A stretch of 64,000 bases of DNA from Clostridiaceae bacterium (lineage in GTDB: Bacteria > Bacillota > Clostridia > Lachnospirales > Lachnospiraceae), in contig CAJTGE010000016.1 of the NCBI GenBank assembly GCA_910575795.1, positions 62,001 to 126,000 on the forward strand, written 5' to 3'. Every line of letters starts with the position of its first letter. Position 1 is the stretch's first letter. Below are positions 27,519 to 36,270 of the stretch, one piece after another. Made by a program: the position numbers and the translations under genes. The notes beneath the pieces were generated by a model that saw only the letters and a list, made by a program, of their open reading frames with translations, did not search any database and was not told the DNA's origin.

Positions 27519-28499
27519 ATGAATGGGCTGGAACTTGCAAGGCGTTATTATCTGGAGGTCGGACGGCCGATGCTTGAGGCAGAGTACGCGGAGTACATGC
27601 CGCGGATCGCGGCGGGGCTTGCGGGGGAAGGCTCCGAGTGCCTGGGATATGACGACGCGATTTCAAGGGATCATGATTTTGGGCCGGGGTTCTGCCTATG
27701 GCTGAACGCAGAGGATTTTTCGGCGATCGGAAAGCGCCTTCAGGCGTCTTATGAGGCCCTTCCCGCCGAATTCGGCGGTTTCCCGGCCAGAAATACGAGC
27801 GCCCGGGGAGGCGGGCGCGTGGGCGTGATGGAGATATCCGCGTTTTACGGCTATTTCATCGGTTCAGAACAGCCTCCCGCCTCACTGACGCGGTGGCTGC
27901 GCCTGCCGGAGGAGAAGCTGGCGGCGGCGGTGAGCGGCGAGGTCTTTTCGGATCCGTCGGGTGAATTTTCGTCAATCCGCGAGGCGCTTTTGCAGTATTA
28001 TCCGGAGGACGTACGCGTAAAAAAGATCGCGGCCCGGGCGGCGGTGATGGCTCAGTCAGGGCAGTATAATTATGCGCGGTGCATGCAGCGCGGGGACGAT
28101 GCGGCGGCCTGCATCGCGCTTGGCGAATTCTTAAAGAGCGCGATGTCCATGATCTACCTTTTAAACCGCCGGTATGCGCCATACTATAAATGGATGTTCC
28201 GGGGCCTTTCGGGGCTGGAGCGCGTGAAGGCGGCGCGTCCGCTGCTCGGCGAACTTTCCCGTCTGGGAAGTCAGGAAGAGGCGTGGAGAAAGCCGTATCC
28301 GGCGGGGTTTAATCCCTATGTGAATATTAGGGACCGCAAGGTGGAGCTGATCGAGGAGATCTGCGCCCTGACGGCAGAGGAGCTTCGCAGGCAGGGACTG
28401 ACGGACAGCAGGGATGATTTTCTGGAGGCGCATACGTGGGAGATTATGAAGAGGATCCGGGATCCGGAGATTCGCGGCAGGCATGTGTTGGAGGGGTAG
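27519..28499 (+). CDS. DUF4037 protein (nucleotidyltransferase-like)
   Basis: 326 residues. The segment AISRDHDFGPGFCLWLN (near residue 48) is the signature of DUF4037 proteins, whose N-terminal part resembles nucleotidyltransferases; the D-x-D arrangement in RDHDFG fits a metal site. Downstream, GEFLKSAMSMIYLLNRRYAP and YYKWMFRGLSGL are also typical of the family. The molecular target is unknown; tRNA/antibiotic-type nucleotidyl transfer is only a guess from the fold. It starts 3 bases after the TPR gene, so the two products probably act together. Confidence 0.85.
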   Translation: MNGLELARRYYLEVGRPMLEAEYAEYMPRIAAGLAGEGSECLGYDDAISRDHDFGPGFCLWLNAEDFSAIGKRLQASYEALPAEFGGFPARNTSARGGGRVGVMEISAFYGYFIGSEQPPASLTRWLRLPEEKLAAAVSGEVFSDPSGEFSSIREALLQYYPEDVRVKKIAARAAVMAQSGQYNYARCMQRGDDAAACIALGEFLKSAMSMIYLLNRRYAPYYKWMFRGLSGLERVKAARPLLGELSRLGSQEEAWRKPYPAGFNPYVNIRDRKVELIEEICALTAEELRRQGLTDSRDDFLEAHTWEIMKRIRDPEIRGRHVLEG

Positions 28500-28583
28500 C
28501 GTATTAAAGTTATTTCATTCGGCGGCGGAGTATACTGCGGGCCATGGGGGGTCGCGGGGAGGCCGCCTCAAGGAGAGATTGAT

Positions 28584-29210
28584 ATGACATTGGAAGAAAA
28601 AAAGGAAGCGCTTATTAAAACAGAATGGCAGGCATTCCAGTCAGTGCGCAACGAAGGAGGCCGGGCCTCCTGCCAGGACGACCCGCAGACCTTTTTTATC
28701 ATGCGCCGCAGCCAGTTCCACGCATGGCCGGAAGATTTAACCGACAGCTACGCCAGAGATCTCCGCGGGGCAGAAGCCGAAGGGCGGAATCTTTTGGCTG
28801 AAAAGTATGCCTGGATGATGGAATCCACGGCTCCGGAGCAGTTTGAGCGGATTGCCGGCCTGCTCCCGGCCCGGTCAGAGGAGAAGGAGCGGCTGATCCG
28901 CCTGATTGCAGAGATCCAGGTTCGCTGGATGGAGGAATACGCGTCCGGGTATCCGGCCCTGGCGTCCGGGAACCGGCTGATCCATACTTCGGAGGATACG
29001 GGGGCTGCCACCTCCTTTGAGACGTATCTGAAGGGGGAGCTTCACACGTATTCGGAAGGGACGCTTCTGCTGTACCTGGAGTTTATCAGGGGCCTTGAGA
29101 AGGAGGGGAAGAATCTGTCCCTCCTGGTGATGGGGGCGACCGTGAGGGCTTACGGGTATAAAAGCCTTGAGGAAGCGGAGGAAAGAGTCAGATGTCAGCG
29201 GAACGTGTAA
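28584..29210 (+). CDS. DUF4125 protein
   Basis: 208 residues, mostly helical. IKTEWQAFQSVRNEGGRASCQDDPQTF near the N-terminus (written here as the family's typical W-x-x-F-x-x-V-x-N-x-GGRA-x-CQ-D pattern) and MRRSQFHAWPEDLTDSY identify DUF4125. Function unknown. It is the third gene of the TPR/DUF4037/DUF4125 group, 84 bases after the DUF4037 gene with its own RBS (AAGGAGAG), and it overlaps the following ABC ATPase gene by 19 bases, which links the group to the glycan block. Confidence 0.85.
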   Translation: MTLEEKKEALIKTEWQAFQSVRNEGGRASCQDDPQTFFIMRRSQFHAWPEDLTDSYARDLRGAEAEGRNLLAEKYAWMMESTAPEQFERIAGLLPARSEEKERLIRLIAEIQVRWMEEYASGYPALASGNRLIHTSEDTGAATSFETYLKGELHTYSEGTLLLYLEFIRGLEKEGKNLSLLVMGATVRAYGYKSLEEAEERVRCQRNV

Positions 29211-30514
29211 TTGAGATTAAGGACGTTACAAAGATTTATAAGCTTTATGATAAGCCTATTGATCGTCTGAAGGAGTCAATGAGCCTGCGGCACAGAAGCT
29301 ATCACAAGGACTTCTATGCCCTGCGCGGGCTTTCCTTTTTTGTGGAAAAGGGGCAGACCGTGGGGATCATCGGGACGAACGGATCAGGCAAGTCCACGAT
29401 TTTAAAGATCATAACCGGCGTCCTGACGCCCACGTCCGGGGAAGTGAGTGTTAAGGGAAAGATTTCCGCCCTTCTGGAGCTGGGCGCGGGCTTTAATATG
29501 GATTACACAGGGATCGAAAACATTTATATGAACGGGACCATGATGGGCTATTCCAAAAGGGAAATGGATGATAAGCTTGCGGATATCCTGGATTTTGCCG
29601 AGATCGGGGACTTTGTGCATCAGCCGGTCAAGACGTATTCGAGCGGGATGTTCGTGCGCCTGGCTTTTGCGCTGGCCATCAATGTGGAGCCGGAGATCCT
29701 GATCGTGGACGAGGCGTTGTCCGTGGGCGACGTCTTTTTCCAGTCCAAGTGCTACCGCCGGATGGAGGAGATACGGAAAAACGGCACGACGATCGTGATG
29801 GTCACGCACGATATGGGGAGTATTATAAAATACTGCGATAAGGTAATCCTGTTAAATAAGGGCGAGTATATCGCCGAGGGCCCTGCCGGCCGGATGGTGG
29901 ATCTCTATAAAAAGATCCTGGCAGGGCAGATGGAGTCGCTTCGGGAGGAGCTTGCGGCCCGCAGGGAAGGCGTCAGTGAAGATGCTCCGGGCAGACGCGC
30001 GGGGGCAGGAGGGAGTGAGCCGGGCGGGCTGATGCGTGAAAAGCTGACGATCAACGCGAACCGGGAGGAGTACGGGGACGGCCGCGCGGAGATTTTTGAC
30101 CTGGGGCTCCTGGATGCCAGGGGGAATCTGACGAATCTTCTGCTGAAGGGGGAAGTGTTTACAATCCGGGAACGGATCCGTTTTCATGCGGACATAGAAG
30201 CCCCGATTTTTACCTATACGATCAAGGATCGAAAGGGGACGGAGCTGACGGGGACGAATACGCTGTTTGAGGGCGCGCAGGTGAAGCCTGTGAAGGCGGG
30301 CGATATCTACGACGTGGCTTTTACGCAGAAAATGACGCTGCAGGGCGGGGAATACCTGCTTTCTATGAGCTGTACCGGCTTTGAGGGCGGGGAGCATGTG
30401 GTGTATCACCGCCTGTATGATGTGGCGAATATCACGGTTATTTCCAATAAGAATACGGTGGGTATCTATGATATGGAGCCGGAGGTAAAGACAGTGCTGA
30501 ACGGCGGCGGATGA
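29192..30514 (+). CDS. ABC transporter ATPase, Wzt/TagH type (glycan export)
   Basis: 440 residues. ATPase part: Walker A GIIGTNGSGKSTILKII, signature YSSGMFVRLAFALA and Walker B ILIVDEALSVGDVFFQSK, the exact style of polysaccharide and teichoic-acid exporters. A linker near residues 245-280 leads to a C-terminal beta-rich domain (about 285-430; EIFDLGLLDARGN, YLLSMSCTGFEGG) that resembles the Wzt carbohydrate-binding domain, which recognises the finished, often capped, glycan. No matching Wzm permease is in the window. RBS GGAGG lies inside the DUF4125 gene. Methyltransferase and glycosyltransferase genes follow. Confidence 0.92.
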   Translation: MSAERVIEIKDVTKIYKLYDKPIDRLKESMSLRHRSYHKDFYALRGLSFFVEKGQTVGIIGTNGSGKSTILKIITGVLTPTSGEVSVKGKISALLELGAGFNMDYTGIENIYMNGTMMGYSKREMDDKLADILDFAEIGDFVHQPVKTYSSGMFVRLAFALAINVEPEILIVDEALSVGDVFFQSKCYRRMEEIRKNGTTIVMVTHDMGSIIKYCDKVILLNKGEYIAEGPAGRMVDLYKKILAGQMESLREELAARREGVSEDAPGRRAGAGGSEPGGLMREKLTINANREEYGDGRAEIFDLGLLDARGNLTNLLLKGEVFTIRERIRFHADIEAPIFTYTIKDRKGTELTGTNTLFEGAQVKPVKAGDIYDVAFTQKMTLQGGEYLLSMSCTGFEGGEHVVYHRLYDVANITVISNKNTVGIYDMEPEVKTVLNGGG

Positions 30515-30536
30515 CCGTTCAGGCTGTCTGAGCGGT
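30514..30536. repeat. CCGTTCAG-family palindrome after the Wzt-like gene
   Basis: A 9-bp stem (30514-30522 with 30528-30536; one G-T pair) with the loop GCTGT, identical to the loop of the palindrome at 21156. It starts at the last base of the ABC gene stop codon. There is no T-run. Confidence 0.6.
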
Positions 30537-30547
30537 TACGGCGGCGG

Positions 30548-31333
30548 ATGGTGAGGAAAATGGATGACATAAGGAGTGAAATTCGGGCGCTGCTTGAGAA
30601 ATACGGGACGGATACGAAACGGGCGCTCCGGGAGAATAAACGGCTTTCGTATCTCTACGCCCTGGCGCCTCTGCGGGAGAATCTTCTGGAATGGTATGAT
30701 TTCAGGAAGGACGGCCGCCTTCTGCAGGTTGGGGCCGATTTTGGGGCACTGACAGGGCTTCTTTTGAGGCGCTGCGCCTTTGTGGATGTGCTGGATGAGG
30801 AAGAGGAGAGTTTAGAGGTCGTAAAAGCCAGGTATCCGGGAGAAGAGAGGCTTTCGTGTATACAGGAAAGCCTGATTTCAGACAAAACAGCCGGGAGCTG
30901 GCGGGACAGGCGCTATGATTATGTGACGCTTATCGGCTCGCTGAAAAAGGAGGCGCCGATTGAGAGGCAGGTAAAAGAGGCCATGCGCCTTCTGGCCCCG
31001 GGGGGCGTGCTGCTTGTGGCGGCGCGCAACCGTTTTGGGCTTAAATACCTGGCCGGAGCCGCGGCGGACGATGTGGATATGACGAGGCGGGAGCTTGAGG
31101 CGCTGCTCCCGGGAGGCATTTTTTATTATCCCATGCCGGATTACCGGCTGCCGGGGGAGATCTATTCGGATGCGTATCTCCCAAAGAAGGGGGATCTGAC
31201 AGGCGCGCTGGCGCTGTATGATTATCCCCGGTATCTGTTGATGGATGTGGGCGCCGCGTATGACGCGGTATGCGGGGACGGGCAGTTCGGCCAGTTTGCC
31301 AATTCGTTTCTCGTCGCGTGGAAAAAGGAGTAA
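30548..31333 (+). CDS. Class I SAM-dependent methyltransferase
   Basis: 261 residues. The SAM-binding motif I is LLQVGADFGALTGLLLRRC, motif II VDVLDEEEESLEVVKARYP, and motif III/IV RYDYVTLIGSLKKE with MRLLAPGGVLLVAARNRFGLKYL. No membrane segment. Between a Wzt-like ATPase and a giant glycosyltransferase, the likely role is modification (capping) of a surface glycan, because Wzt C-terminal domains often recognise such caps; this is inference. Starts at 30548 or 30560 are both possible, since neither has a well-placed SD. Confidence 0.85.
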   Translation: MVRKMDDIRSEIRALLEKYGTDTKRALRENKRLSYLYALAPLRENLLEWYDFRKDGRLLQVGADFGALTGLLLRRCAFVDVLDEEEESLEVVKARYPGEERLSCIQESLISDKTAGSWRDRRYDYVTLIGSLKKEAPIERQVKEAMRLLAPGGVLLVAARNRFGLKYLAGAAADDVDMTRRELEALLPGGIFYYPMPDYRLPGEIYSDAYLPKKGDLTGALALYDYPRYLLMDVGAAYDAVCGDGQFGQFANSFLVAWKKE

Positions 31334-31340
31334 AGACGGC

Positions 31341-34300
31341 ATGGCAGAGGTGTGTTATGTAAAATACAACCGGACCCGCCAGGAACGGTTTCAGATAAAG
31401 ACAGAGATCAGGCGCGAGGGCGGCGCGTATGTGGTGGAAAAGGCGGCGCTCTGTCCGGAGGGCGCGGCCCACATCCGTTCATTTCAGGAAAAATACGAGA
31501 GGCTGGCATGGCAGAGCCGGCGCGTCAGGCCCGTGGAAACGGAGATCGCAGAGGACGGGAGGCGGGCGCGTTTTCCGTGGCTGGAGGGGAGAACCCTGGC
31601 GGAGCTGTTGGGGGAGGCCGTAAACGGGGATGGGAAAGCGCTGGCCCGCGCGCTTTGCGGCGAAACCTCCGTGGACGGGGCGGATACAGATACAGCCGCC
31701 TTTTCGTCTCCTCTGGAGGCGGTCCGCGCGGCGATGGACGCGCTTTATGACACGCGCCCCGAGGCGCAGGGAACGTTTCGTCTGACGCCGGACTTTATGG
31801 AGGTGTTTAATACGCTGGGCGAGCTTTCGGATCTGGCGGAGGAGGAGCTTGCGGGCCCGGCATTTACCGTCTCCAATATTGACGCCCTGTTTGAAAATAT
31901 GCTGGCAACACGGGACGGGATCCGCGCGATTGATTATGAGTGGGTGTTCCTGTTTCCGGTTCCGGCCGGGTTTGTCCGCTACCGGACGCTGTACTATTTT
32001 TACCGCCAATACAGCAGCCTGATGGAATACGCCTCGTTTCCGGATTTCCTGCGCGCATACGGGATGGAGGAGGCGGATGAGAAGCGGCTTTCCATCTATG
32101 AGCGGATGGAGAGGGGCTTTCAGGAGTATGTCCACGGCGAGAACCAGAGGACGTATCAGGAGGACTTCATGGTCCGAACGAAGAATGTCCGGGAGCTTGC
32201 GGCCATTGACGGCGAGCTGGAGCGCGCAAAGAAACGGCTTGAGGAACTGAAGGCCATGCTCGCCGATAAGGATACGGAGCTTAGGCGGGAGCGGGAGGTG
32301 AAGCGGCTTACAGACAACCATGTGGCGAACTTAGAGGCCATGATCGGCGATCTGCGCCATGAGATAGGGGAAATGGGGAAGACGCTTTCCTATTTAAACC
32401 GCCATGAGGCGCTTGTGTTTAAGCTTCGTAGAAAGCTGGGGCAGGCATTTAATAAGCGGTATCCGAAGGGGACGGGAAAGCGCAAGATCCTTGGCTACTT
32501 TAGGAGGACGCTCCTTCATCCCGTTTCATCCATCCGCATGTATACGACCGAAGAGGGGAAAAACCGGATGAAAGGTGATTTTGAGATCGGGGAGGAATAC
32601 CTGACGGGCGGAAAGCTCCTGTTCCCGCGGGAGGAGAATCCCACGGTCTCGATCATTATCCCGGTTTACAACCAGATCCGTTATACGTATCTGTGTCTGC
32701 AGTCCATCCTTTTGCACACGCCGGATGTGAGCTATGAAGTGATTATCGCGGACGATGTGTCCTCAGACGCGACAAAACATCTGGGCGAATTCGCCGAAAA
32801 CCTTGTGATACGGCGCAATGAGACGAACCAGGGATTCCTTAGAAACTGCAACCAGGCGGCCCGGGCGGCGAGGGGGCGGTACCTGATGTTTTTGAACAAT
32901 GACACGCAGGTGACGGATGGCTGGCTTGGCTCTCTTGTAACGTTACTCGAGTCGGATCCGTCGATCGGCATGGCCGGCTCTAAGCTTGTCTATCCGGACG
33001 GGCGGCTGCAGGAGGCGGGCGGGATTATCTGGAGCGATGGTTCCGGCTGGAATTACGGACGGATGGATGACCCGGATAAGGCGGAATATAATTATGTGAA
33101 GGATGTGGATTATATTTCCGGCGCGGCGATCCTGATTGACGCGGATCTGTGGAAGCAGATCGGGGGCTTTGACGAGCGGTTTGCCCCGGCCTACTGTGAG
33201 GACTCGGATCTGGCTTTTGAGGTCAGGAAGGCCGGATACCGCGTTGTATACCAGCCGCTTTCAAAGGTGATCCATTTTGAGGGCGTCTCGAACGGGACGG
33301 ACGTACACGGAAGCGGTTTAAAGCGCTATCAGGTGGAAAACAGCAGGAAGCTTAAGGAAAAGTGGAGTGAGGAATTTAAAAGACAGTGCGTCAATACCGG
33401 CAGTCCCAACCCCTTCCGGGCCAGGGAGCGCAGCATGGGAAAGCCGGTGATTCTGGTCGTGGATCACTATGTTCCCACGTTTGATAAGGATGCCGGCTCA
33501 AAGACCACGTTCCAGTATTTAAAGATGTTCCTGAAAATGGGCTATGCGGTGAAATTCCTGGGGGATAATTTCCTGCGCGAAGAGCCGTATACCACGGTTT
33601 TGCAGCAGATGGGCGTTGAGGTGCTGTACGGCCGGGAATATGTGGCCGGGATCTGGGACTGGCTGGACAGGAACGGGAAAGAGATTGCCATTGCATACTT
33701 AAACCGGCCGCATATCGCCTCGAAATATGTGGATTACATTGCCGAGCACACGGATATGAAGATCATTTATTATGGCCATGACCTTCATTTCCTGAGAGAA
33801 TTCAGGGAGTATGAGCTGACAGGGGATTTGAAGAAGAGGAGAGATTCAGAATACTGGAAGTCCGTTGAATTTTCCCTGATGCACAAGGCGGCTGTGTCGT
33901 ACTACCCGTCTGACGTGGAGATTCAGGCGATCCGCGCGCTGGATGAGACGGTTCCGGTAAAGGCGATCACAGCTTATGTATTTGATGAATTTCTTGAGAA
34001 CGTCAACCGCGCCTTTGCAAAAAGAGAGGGACTGTTGTTTGTAGGGGGCTTCGCGCACCCGCCGAATGCGGACGCGGTGCTGTGGTTTGCCAGAGAGGTA
34101 TTTCCGCGGATCCGGGAGAGGCTTACCGTGACCTTTTATGTGGTCGGCTCCCGCGTGACAGAGGAGATCCGGGCGCTTGAGAGTCCCGGAAACGGGATCG
34201 TGGTGAAGGGCTTTGTGTCAGAGGAGGAACTGTCCGCCCTGTATCAGAGCTGCCGGATCGTGGTCGTGCCCCTGCGGTACGGAGCCGGGGTCAAGGGAAA

Positions 34301-34547
34301 GGTGGTTGAGGCTGTCTATAACGGCGCGCCGGTGGTGACGACCTCTGTGGGGAGCGAGGGCATACCGGATGTCGGACAGGCGCTTGTAATCGAGGACACG
34401 GCAGAGGCTTTCGCAGAAGCCGTGGTATCGCTCTACGGGGATCTGGATCGGCTGGAGGCGCTTTCTGACGCTGCCCAGGACTATATCCGCCGCCATTTCA
34501 GCACAGAGGCCGCGTGGTCGGTGATACGGGACGACTTTGCCATTTAA
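31341..34547 (+). CDS. Giant glycosyltransferase: kinase-like + coiled coil + GT2 + GT4 domains
   Basis: 1,068 residues from ATG 31341 (GGAG ahead, 7 bases after the methyltransferase stop). Residues 1-285 look like a kinase fold (SNIDALFENML and AIDYEWVFLFPVP in place of the HGD-x-N and D-x-E motifs). A coiled coil follows (about 290-350). A GT2 glycosyltransferase begins near 433 (TVSIIIPVYNQIRY) with LMFLNNDTQVTDGWLGSL, its DxD-like NDT, and EDSDLAFEVRKAGYRV. A GT4 domain runs from about 699 (VILVVDHYVPTFDKDAGS) with VVVPLRYGAGVKGKVVEAV near its end. It likely builds two linkages of a surface glycan exported with the Wzt-like ATPase. Confidence 0.92.
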   Translation: MAEVCYVKYNRTRQERFQIKTEIRREGGAYVVEKAALCPEGAAHIRSFQEKYERLAWQSRRVRPVETEIAEDGRRARFPWLEGRTLAELLGEAVNGDGKALARALCGETSVDGADTDTAAFSSPLEAVRAAMDALYDTRPEAQGTFRLTPDFMEVFNTLGELSDLAEEELAGPAFTVSNIDALFENMLATRDGIRAIDYEWVFLFPVPAGFVRYRTLYYFYRQYSSLMEYASFPDFLRAYGMEEADEKRLSIYERMERGFQEYVHGENQRTYQEDFMVRTKNVRELAAIDGELERAKKRLEELKAMLADKDTELRREREVKRLTDNHVANLEAMIGDLRHEIGEMGKTLSYLNRHEALVFKLRRKLGQAFNKRYPKGTGKRKILGYFRRTLLHPVSSIRMYTTEEGKNRMKGDFEIGEEYLTGGKLLFPREENPTVSIIIPVYNQIRYTYLCLQSILLHTPDVSYEVIIADDVSSDATKHLGEFAENLVIRRNETNQGFLRNCNQAARAARGRYLMFLNNDTQVTDGWLGSLVTLLESDPSIGMAGSKLVYPDGRLQEAGGIIWSDGSGWNYGRMDDPDKAEYNYVKDVDYISGAAILIDADLWKQIGGFDERFAPAYCEDSDLAFEVRKAGYRVVYQPLSKVIHFEGVSNGTDVHGSGLKRYQVENSRKLKEKWSEEFKRQCVNTGSPNPFRARERSMGKPVILVVDHYVPTFDKDAGSKTTFQYLKMFLKMGYAVKFLGDNFLREEPYTTVLQQMGVEVLYGREYVAGIWDWLDRNGKEIAIAYLNRPHIASKYVDYIAEHTDMKIIYYGHDLHFLREFREYELTGDLKKRRDSEYWKSVEFSLMHKAAVSYYPSDVEIQAIRALDETVPVKAITAYVFDEFLENVNRAFAKREGLLFVGGFAHPPNADAVLWFAREVFPRIRERLTVTFYVVGSRVTEEIRALESPGNGIVVKGFVSEEELSALYQSCRIVVVPLRYGAGVKGKVVEAVYNGAPVVTTSVGSEGIPDVGQALVIEDTAEAFAEAVVSLYGDLDRLEALSDAAQDYIRRHFSTEAAWSVIRDDFAI

Positions 34548-34552
34548 AAGGA

Positions 34553-34640
34553 GCTGCCGGGACGCAGCCTGCGCGGAGAGGGCGCGGGGATTTACGTCCC
34601 GGCAGTTCGTCTGTGCAGGCGGCGTCCCGGCAGCCTTTTT
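34553..34640. terminator. Terminator region between the glycosyltransferase and MATE genes
   Basis: GCTGCCGGGACGC (34553-34565) pairs perfectly with 34622-34634, followed by CTTTTT (to 34640). A second copy of the right arm (ACGTCCCGGCAG, 34594-34605) offers an alternative shorter hairpin, so two mutually exclusive folds are possible. It ends the glycan operon and touches the stop of the convergent MATE gene. Confidence 0.75.
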
Positions 34641-35970
34641 AAAGGCGGCTTTCAGCCGGGCGGACTCTCCGGTAGCTGATGAGCTGGTAGAGGATCATGA
34701 AGCACCATCCGATCGCGGTTCCGATGGCCACGGCCTGTACGCCGAAGCGACCCAGAAGCAGGTATGTAACCGCGACCCGGATCGGGATCTGGACGACGGT
34801 TGCAAACAGCGTGATCATCAGCCGCCCGATTCCCCGGAAATACCCCTGGAAGGTGTTGGTTATGCCGGTCAGGAAATAGACGGAGGCCATGGGGATGATG
34901 TAGCTTAAGCCGTACCGGATAGCTTCCGTATCCTCTGGCTTTAAGAAGAGGCCGAGCAGAGGGCGTCTTCCGGCAAGGACGAGGATCCCGACAAGGAGCG
35001 TATAGATCTCGGCGATCACAAGCATTTGCTTTAAGCCCCTGGGAATACGGTCATACTGTTTTCCTCCCAGGTTCTGGGCGGAGAAGGTCGTTAAAGAGGA
35101 GGCCAGGCTGTCCCCGGGCGCGAGCACATAGCTGTCAATAATGGAAACGGCATTAAACGCCGCGATGGCGTCCACGCCCAGGGAGTTGACGCCGGACTGC
35201 ACCAGAAGGCGTCCCACGTAAAGCATGGTCTGCTGGACTGCGGACACGGAGCTGAAATCGACCGTTTTCTTTAAAAAGGAAGGATTCAGGCGAAGCTCCC
35301 GCCGCGCAAGGCGCAGGATCGGCGCCTTGGCGTAAATATAGGCGAGAAGCGCCGCCGCCGATACAGCCTGGGAGATGATTGTCGCGAAGGCCGCCCCGGA
35401 AACGCCCATTTTCAGGACGCCGACGAGAATAATGTCAAGAAAAATGTTGACAAAGGTTGTCAGGATCAGGACGTAAAGGGCCGCTCTGGAGTCGCCGATG
35501 GCCCGCAGGGCGGCGGAGAGCACATTGTAAAAAAAGGTAAAGATAAGCCCGCCGGAAATGATGCGCAGATATATGGCGGCATCCGCAAAGATGGCATCCG
35601 GCGTGCGTGTGAGACGGAGGAAAAGGCCGCTTCCCAGAAACGAGAGAACGGACAGAAACACGGTCAGAATCAGCCCGGCCAGAACTGATGTGGAAAGCTC
35701 CTCCTTTAAAGCGGAATAATCCTTTGCCCCGAAATAACCGGCCATCAGGATCGAGGCCCCCATCGAGAGGCCCACAATCAGGAAAATCAGGATATTCATA
35801 ATCGGGCCGGCCGTGCCCACCGCCGCCAGCGCGTCTTTCCCGTAAAAATGTCCCACAACCACAGAGTCAACCGTGTGATAAAGCTGCTGGAACAGATTGC
35901 CGAATACCAGCGGCACGGCGTACACCAGAAGGTGCTTTGTAATATTTCCCTGCGTCATATCTCTTGCCAT
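34639..35970 (-). CDS. MATE family multidrug/sodium antiporter
   Basis: 443 residues with about 12 membrane segments in two homologous halves. The start of the first half, FGNLFQQLYHTVDSVVVGHF, followed by AAVGTAGPIMNILIFLIVGLSMGAS, is classic for MATE transporters. I start at ATG 35970 (MARDMTQGNI) because GGGGGAA lies 10 bases upstream; the frame is open 20 codons further. Exports cationic drugs or metabolites using an Na+ or H+ gradient. It is convergent with the glycan operon and divergent from the RpiR gene. Confidence 0.93.
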   Translation of the reverse strand: MARDMTQGNITKHLLVYAVPLVFGNLFQQLYHTVDSVVVGHFYGKDALAAVGTAGPIMNILIFLIVGLSMGASILMAGYFGAKDYSALKEELSTSVLAGLILTVFLSVLSFLGSGLFLRLTRTPDAIFADAAIYLRIISGGLIFTFFYNVLSAALRAIGDSRAALYVLILTTFVNIFLDIILVGVLKMGVSGAAFATIISQAVSAAALLAYIYAKAPILRLARRELRLNPSFLKKTVDFSSVSAVQQTMLYVGRLLVQSGVNSLGVDAIAAFNAVSIIDSYVLAPGDSLASSLTTFSAQNLGGKQYDRIPRGLKQMLVIAEIYTLLVGILVLAGRRPLLGLFLKPEDTEAIRYGLSYIIPMASVYFLTGITNTFQGYFRGIGRLMITLFATVVQIPIRVAVTYLLLGRFGVQAVAIGTAIGWCFMILYQLISYRRVRPAESRL

Positions 35971-36126
35971 CGTACATATTCCCCCTTGATTTTTCAGGTT
36001 AAAATGATTATAATGATTTTTATAAATCATATTAAATTAATAATGATTTTATAAAATCAATTATAGGAGGTTTCAGAAGGATTGTCAAGACAGTGTGAGA
36101 GTAACGATTCAGAGGTCATCTGGGGT

Positions 36127-36259
36127 GTGACAGTTCAGACAACCTGAATTGTTACGGCATCTGCCCATGAAAATCGCTTCGCGATGGGGCAGATGCCTGC
36201 TGCCGCTGCGTTTTCGTACGGTCAGCGCAGCAGGTGCGCAGACCTGTCTGAACTGCTAC
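36127..36259. repeat. Structured palindromic element upstream of the RpiR gene
   Basis: Contains a CAGTTCAG/CTGAATTG stem-loop (36127-36155), an 11-bp perfect stem GGCATCTGCCC (36156-36166 with 36187-36197), a CTGCTG/CAGCAG stem and a right flank (36242-36259) complementary to the left flank. The total layout resembles 26447-26590. It ends just before the start of the RpiR-family gene, so it could influence that gene's leader RNA. Bases 35990-36070 to its left are AT-rich and should hold the MATE promoter. Confidence 0.6.
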
Positions 36260-36270
36260 TCTGAGGTTAG

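Noticed and set aside
31245..31340. N-terminal extension of the giant glycosyltransferase by 32 codons
   Set aside because: It overlaps the methyltransferase gene and lacks an SD, whereas ATG 31341 follows GGAG with good spacing.
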